This document shows, piece by piece, positions 61,693-64,000 of a stretch of 64,000 nucleotides of DNA. The notes below the pieces were generated by a model that had not been told where the DNA came from, made no database searches, and was given only the letters and a program-made list of their open reading frames with translations. A program made the translations under genes and the position numbers. How positions within the stretch are numbered: position 1 is the first letter of the stretch; each line of letters begins with the position of its first letter. Source of the stretch: CAYWMY01 sp046352935 (lineage in GTDB: Bacteria; Pseudomonadota; Gammaproteobacteria; Steroidobacterales; Steroidobacteraceae); contig JAXMGR010000003.1 of the NCBI GenBank assembly GCA_046352935.1, positions 183,094 through 247,093 on the forward strand, written 5' to 3'.

Positions 61693-62310
61693 ATGGCACG
61701 CGTCGCCCTCGTCCGGCCCGAGCACATCGACGACCCCGTCATCCGCGAGATATTCGCGTGGGTCACCGAAGTCGAAGGTGCGGTGCCGAACCACTTCTAC
61801 GTCGAGATGAATTTCCCGGAGTTCCTCAAGGCCAAGCTCGGTGCCACGCGCGTGTTGTGGCAGGAGGGCGAGCTCTCGATCCCCGAGATCCAGCACGTCG
61901 GCATCCTGGTGTCCAAGGCGAACGGCTGTCCCTATTGCACGGCCGCGTTCTGCACGATCCTGAACTACGGCCTCGGCACGGCCGAGGACTACGTGCGCCA
62001 GCTCGTGACAGAAGGCACGCGGGTCGTGAACGACGCGCGGCTGCGCACGCTGCTCGATTTCGCGCTGAAGGTGAACGCCGATGCGAAGACCATCACGGAT
62101 GCCGACGTCGATGCGCTGCGTGCCTGCGGACTCGGCGACAAGGGCGTGGTGCAGCTCGTGCACCTGGTGAGTGATTTCGCCTCGTACAACCGCCTGAATC
62201 TGGCGCTGGGGACGGAATACGACTATCGAGACACCTGGCGGGCCCTCGCGTTCGGATGGCAGCAGCGGCCCGGCGAAGCGCCAGGCGACGACACGCGCGG
62301 CGTGCGCTGA
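61693..62310 (+). CDS. Carboxymuconolactone decarboxylase/AhpD-like protein
   Basis: 205 residues, alkylhydroperoxidase-D-like fold. The redox pair is in ANGCPYCTAAF (CPYC; Cys78 and Cys81), as in AhpD-type disulfide reductases, which supports a peroxidase-coupled role over a decarboxylase. GGAGGAAAG ribosome site just before ATG 61693. Neighbours are an MFS transporter and an AraC regulator. Substrate not known. Confidence 0.85.
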   Translation: MARVALVRPEHIDDPVIREIFAWVTEVEGAVPNHFYVEMNFPEFLKAKLGATRVLWQEGELSIPEIQHVGILVSKANGCPYCTAAFCTILNYGLGTAEDYVRQLVTEGTRVVNDARLRTLLDFALKVNADAKTITDADVDALRACGLGDKGVVQLVHLVSDFASYNRLNLALGTEYDYRDTWRALAFGWQQRPGEAPGDDTRGVR

Positions 62311-62394
62311 GATTCGGGAACCGGCGCAGCATCGAAGGCTATTCTGCGTGCGGCGTTGCGGCCTGCAGCGATGCGAAGGGCGTGCCGGTCTCGA

Positions 62395-63399
62395 CTAGCG
62401 AACGTGCGTCGAGCGCTGGGTGCGGGAGGGCGATTCACCGAAGCGTTCGCGATACTGCTCGGCAAAGCGTCCGAGGTGTGTGAAGCCGCACTCGGCCGCG
62501 ATCTCGGTGATGTGGGCCGCGGGCTGGCGCAGGATCTCGCTGCGCGCGCGATCGAGTCGCCGGTCGCGCAGGTAGCGCATGGGTGTCGTGCCGCGATGCC
62601 GCAGGAATGCGGTCTGCAGGGTCCGGGCGCTGACCCCGGTCACCGCGAGCAGGTCGTCGAGCGAGGTGGTCGTGCCGAGTCGCGCCTCGATGTAGTCCTC
62701 GATCACGCGCACACAGCGTGGTGCGGGTGCGGCGTCGGTCTGTGGCAGCCGGCCGCTGTAGTTGTGCGGCAGCTCCGTCAGCACGAGGTTCATCAGCGTG
62801 CGGACCAGCGGCATGCGGACCTGCGGGCGGACCAGGGCCGTGGGACCTGCATCGAGATCCTCGCAGAGGGTCCACACCAGACGCGTGAAGCTGCCGATGG
62901 CACCCTCCAGCGGCCGCTGGCCGGGCAGGAATTCCAGCGGCTGGCGCGCGGTGATGCCGAAGTCCTCGGCCAGTGCGAGGCGCAGTGCGGGACCCTCGAT
63001 CTGCAGGATCAGCATGGCGAAGTCGTCGGACATGCGATCGACGAGCCCGCGTGTCGGGTTCAGCACGCAGACGCTGCCCGCACCGGTGGCGAAACTGTCC
63101 CGTCCCTGCCACACCTCGCTCGCACCGCGCAGCGTGAACTTCACGAGGTAGGAGTCGGACGGCGAAGGCGCATCGATCGTGACTTCCGATCCGTAGCAGA
63201 GCGCGTTCAGCGAAATGCTGCCGAATTCGGCACGGTTGTGGCAGAACGAGATGCCGGCGCCGGGCTCACCGAGCGCGATGCGGTGCGGGCGGAACAGCCG
63301 ACAGAGGTGTTCGCGTGCCCGCCACGGATCCTGCGTCGCGAGGGCCGTCCAGCGCGACAGTGGTAATGTCGTTGCAGCGTTCTGCAGCATCGTCCTCAC
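62395..63399 (-). CDS. AraC-family transcriptional regulator
   Basis: 334 residues. N-terminal AraC-binding-like domain of the FeaR/NphR type (about 40-210) and a C-terminal pair of helix-turn-helices (LDDLLAVTGVSARTLQTAF; ITEIAAECGFTHLGRFAEQY). GTG at 63399 is preferred because GGAAGGGGG lies five bases upstream; an ATG four codons in is also possible. It follows the partial acyl-CoA ligase gene on the same strand. This AraC type often answers to aromatic or amine-derived compounds, but no link to the qhp genes is shown. Confidence 0.88.
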   Translation of the reverse strand: MRTMLQNAATTLPLSRWTALATQDPWRAREHLCRLFRPHRIALGEPGAGISFCHNRAEFGSISLNALCYGSEVTIDAPSPSDSYLVKFTLRGASEVWQGRDSFATGAGSVCVLNPTRGLVDRMSDDFAMLILQIEGPALRLALAEDFGITARQPLEFLPGQRPLEGAIGSFTRLVWTLCEDLDAGPTALVRPQVRMPLVRTLMNLVLTELPHNYSGRLPQTDAAPAPRCVRVIEDYIEARLGTTTSLDDLLAVTGVSARTLQTAFLRHRGTTPMRYLRDRRLDRARSEILRQPAAHITEIAAECGFTHLGRFAEQYRERFGESPSRTQRSTHVR

Positions 63400-63456
63400 C
63401 GCGCCCCCTTCCGCCGGATCCTGCCGGATATTGCGACAAGGTCCCGGTACGTGCAA

Positions 63457-63478
63457 TCGTGCCGCGATGCCGGCACGA
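63457..63478. terminator. Hairpin in the gap between AraC gene and acyl-CoA ligase
   Basis: TCGTGCCG-CGATGC-CGGCACGA, 8-base perfect arms, 6-base loop. It lies in the 248-base gap, 58 bases upstream of the regulator start and 170 bases after the ligase stop. It may be an operator or a terminator for the ligase gene. Nothing else stands out in that gap. Confidence 0.35.
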
Positions 63479-63647
63479 GTCGGGCCGCCTGGTCCGCTGC
63501 TCCCCTGGACCTGCGTGCGCGGGAAATCGCCGCCGAAGCATCGCGCTTGGGCTGTCCGTGGGTCGGCCCGGCCGCTTGCTGCAGTGCAGCTCGTCGGGCT
63601 CCCGGGGATGCGAGCCTTGGGCTCGGCACGGGCTGCAGACTCATCGC

Positions 63648-64000
63648 TCAGGTGTGTGCCGGCTGCACGTTGCGCAACTGGCGGCGCGCGACCTTGCCGG
63701 TATTGCCGCGTGGCAGGCCATCGACGAAGCGGTATTCGCGCGGATGCTTGTAGCTCGAGAGCCCGCTGGCCTCCAGGTGCCGGACGAGCTGCGCCGGTGT
63801 CACCGGCTCCCGGGCGACAATGAACGCGACCACACGCTGGCCCCAGCGCTCGTCCGGAACACCGGTCACGGCACAATCCGCGACTGCGGCGTGGGACAGC
63901 AGGGTCTCCTCGATCTCGTTCGGCAGGATGTTGATGCCACCCGAGATGATCATGTCGTCGACCCGCCCGCGCAGATACAGATACCCCTGCGCGTCGATCA
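63648..64000 (-). CDS. Acyl-CoA synthetase (AMP-binding), C-terminal part; start outside window
   Basis: Only the last 117 residues are present and the frame runs off the right edge. They contain the ANL hinge and C-terminal domain: DDMIISGGINILPNEIEETL, GVPDERWGQRVVAF and the catalytic lysine in GLPRGNTGKVARR. Placed on the same strand as the AraC regulator. Substrate cannot be judged from this fragment. Confidence 0.88.
   Translation of the reverse strand, partial: IDAQGYLYLRGRVDDMIISGGINILPNEIEETLLSHAAVADCAVTGVPDERWGQRVVAFIVAREPVTPAQLVRHLEASGLSSYKHPREYRFVDGLPRGNTGKVARRQLRNVQPAHT

Overview
The window is GC-rich, densely coded chromosomal DNA. System I cytochrome c maturation genes, a liu-type leucine pathway, aceK next to aceA, a large TonB-dependent receptor and a QseBC-like two-component pair point to a proteobacterium. 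My inference is Gammaproteobacteria (Nevskiales, Steroidobacterales or similar). I saw no rRNA, tRNA, CRISPR array, insertion sequence or prophage.

Layout. (1) 1-2.8 kb: end of ccmF, then ccmG-ccmH-ccmI, overlapping end to end, followed by a MaoC-like protein, a transporter and a CsgG-like secreted protein. (2) 6.1-14.5 kb: leucine catabolism. A minus-strand unit (isovaleryl-CoA dehydrogenase, GntR/FCD regulator, dienelactone hydrolase, quinone oxidoreductase) diverges from liuB-liuC-liuD across a short gap holding a perfect palindrome that fits GntR operators. (3) 14.6-19.9 kb: an acyl-CoA synthetase, then a FIST-domain protein, an NahK-like hybrid histidine kinase and a LuxR-type response regulator. 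(4) 19.9-33.9 kb: a plus-strand amine-oxidation island: aldehyde dehydrogenase, TonB-dependent receptor, acyl-CoA synthetase, then qhpG-A-D-C-B-F-E for the quinohemoprotein amine dehydrogenase and its cofactor maturation. (5) 33.9-35.9 kb: an acyl-CoA-metabolism-type phosphotransferase and an SDR. (6) 36.1-40.5 kb: a three-subunit molybdopterin/iron-sulfur/NrfD-type membrane oxidoreductase whose catalytic subunit lacks a Tat signal. (7) 40.4-46.7 kb: a DUF3079 protein with an unusual start, a UPF0114 protein, an SHP/diheme cytochrome/cytochrome b operon with its two-component system, and a cytochrome c peroxidase. (8) 46.8-52.4 kb: glutathione peroxidase, aceK, aceA, and a divergent XRE-type regulator of the glyoxylate shunt. 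(9) 52.6-57.3 kb: bactofilin, zinc-ribbon protein, diguanylate cyclase, ArsR regulator, a small unknown protein on AT-richer DNA, a TIR-like protein and an EEP-family hydrolase. (10) 57.4-64 kb: TRAP transporter, MFS transporter, AhpD-like protein, AraC regulator and the end of another acyl-CoA ligase.

How it fits together. Many products are c-type cytochromes (QhpA, SHP, DHC, the peroxidase), which need the Ccm system at the left edge. In the amine island QHNDH would release an aldehyde in the periplasm, the adjacent aldehyde dehydrogenase would oxidise it, and the translationally coupled acyl-CoA synthetase would activate the acid. The FIST/kinase/regulator trio ends immediately upstream of the aldehyde dehydrogenase and is the natural candidate controller. 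Several palindromes and repeats lie exactly where regulators of the neighbouring genes would bind. These sites are the least proven and most testable part of this reading.
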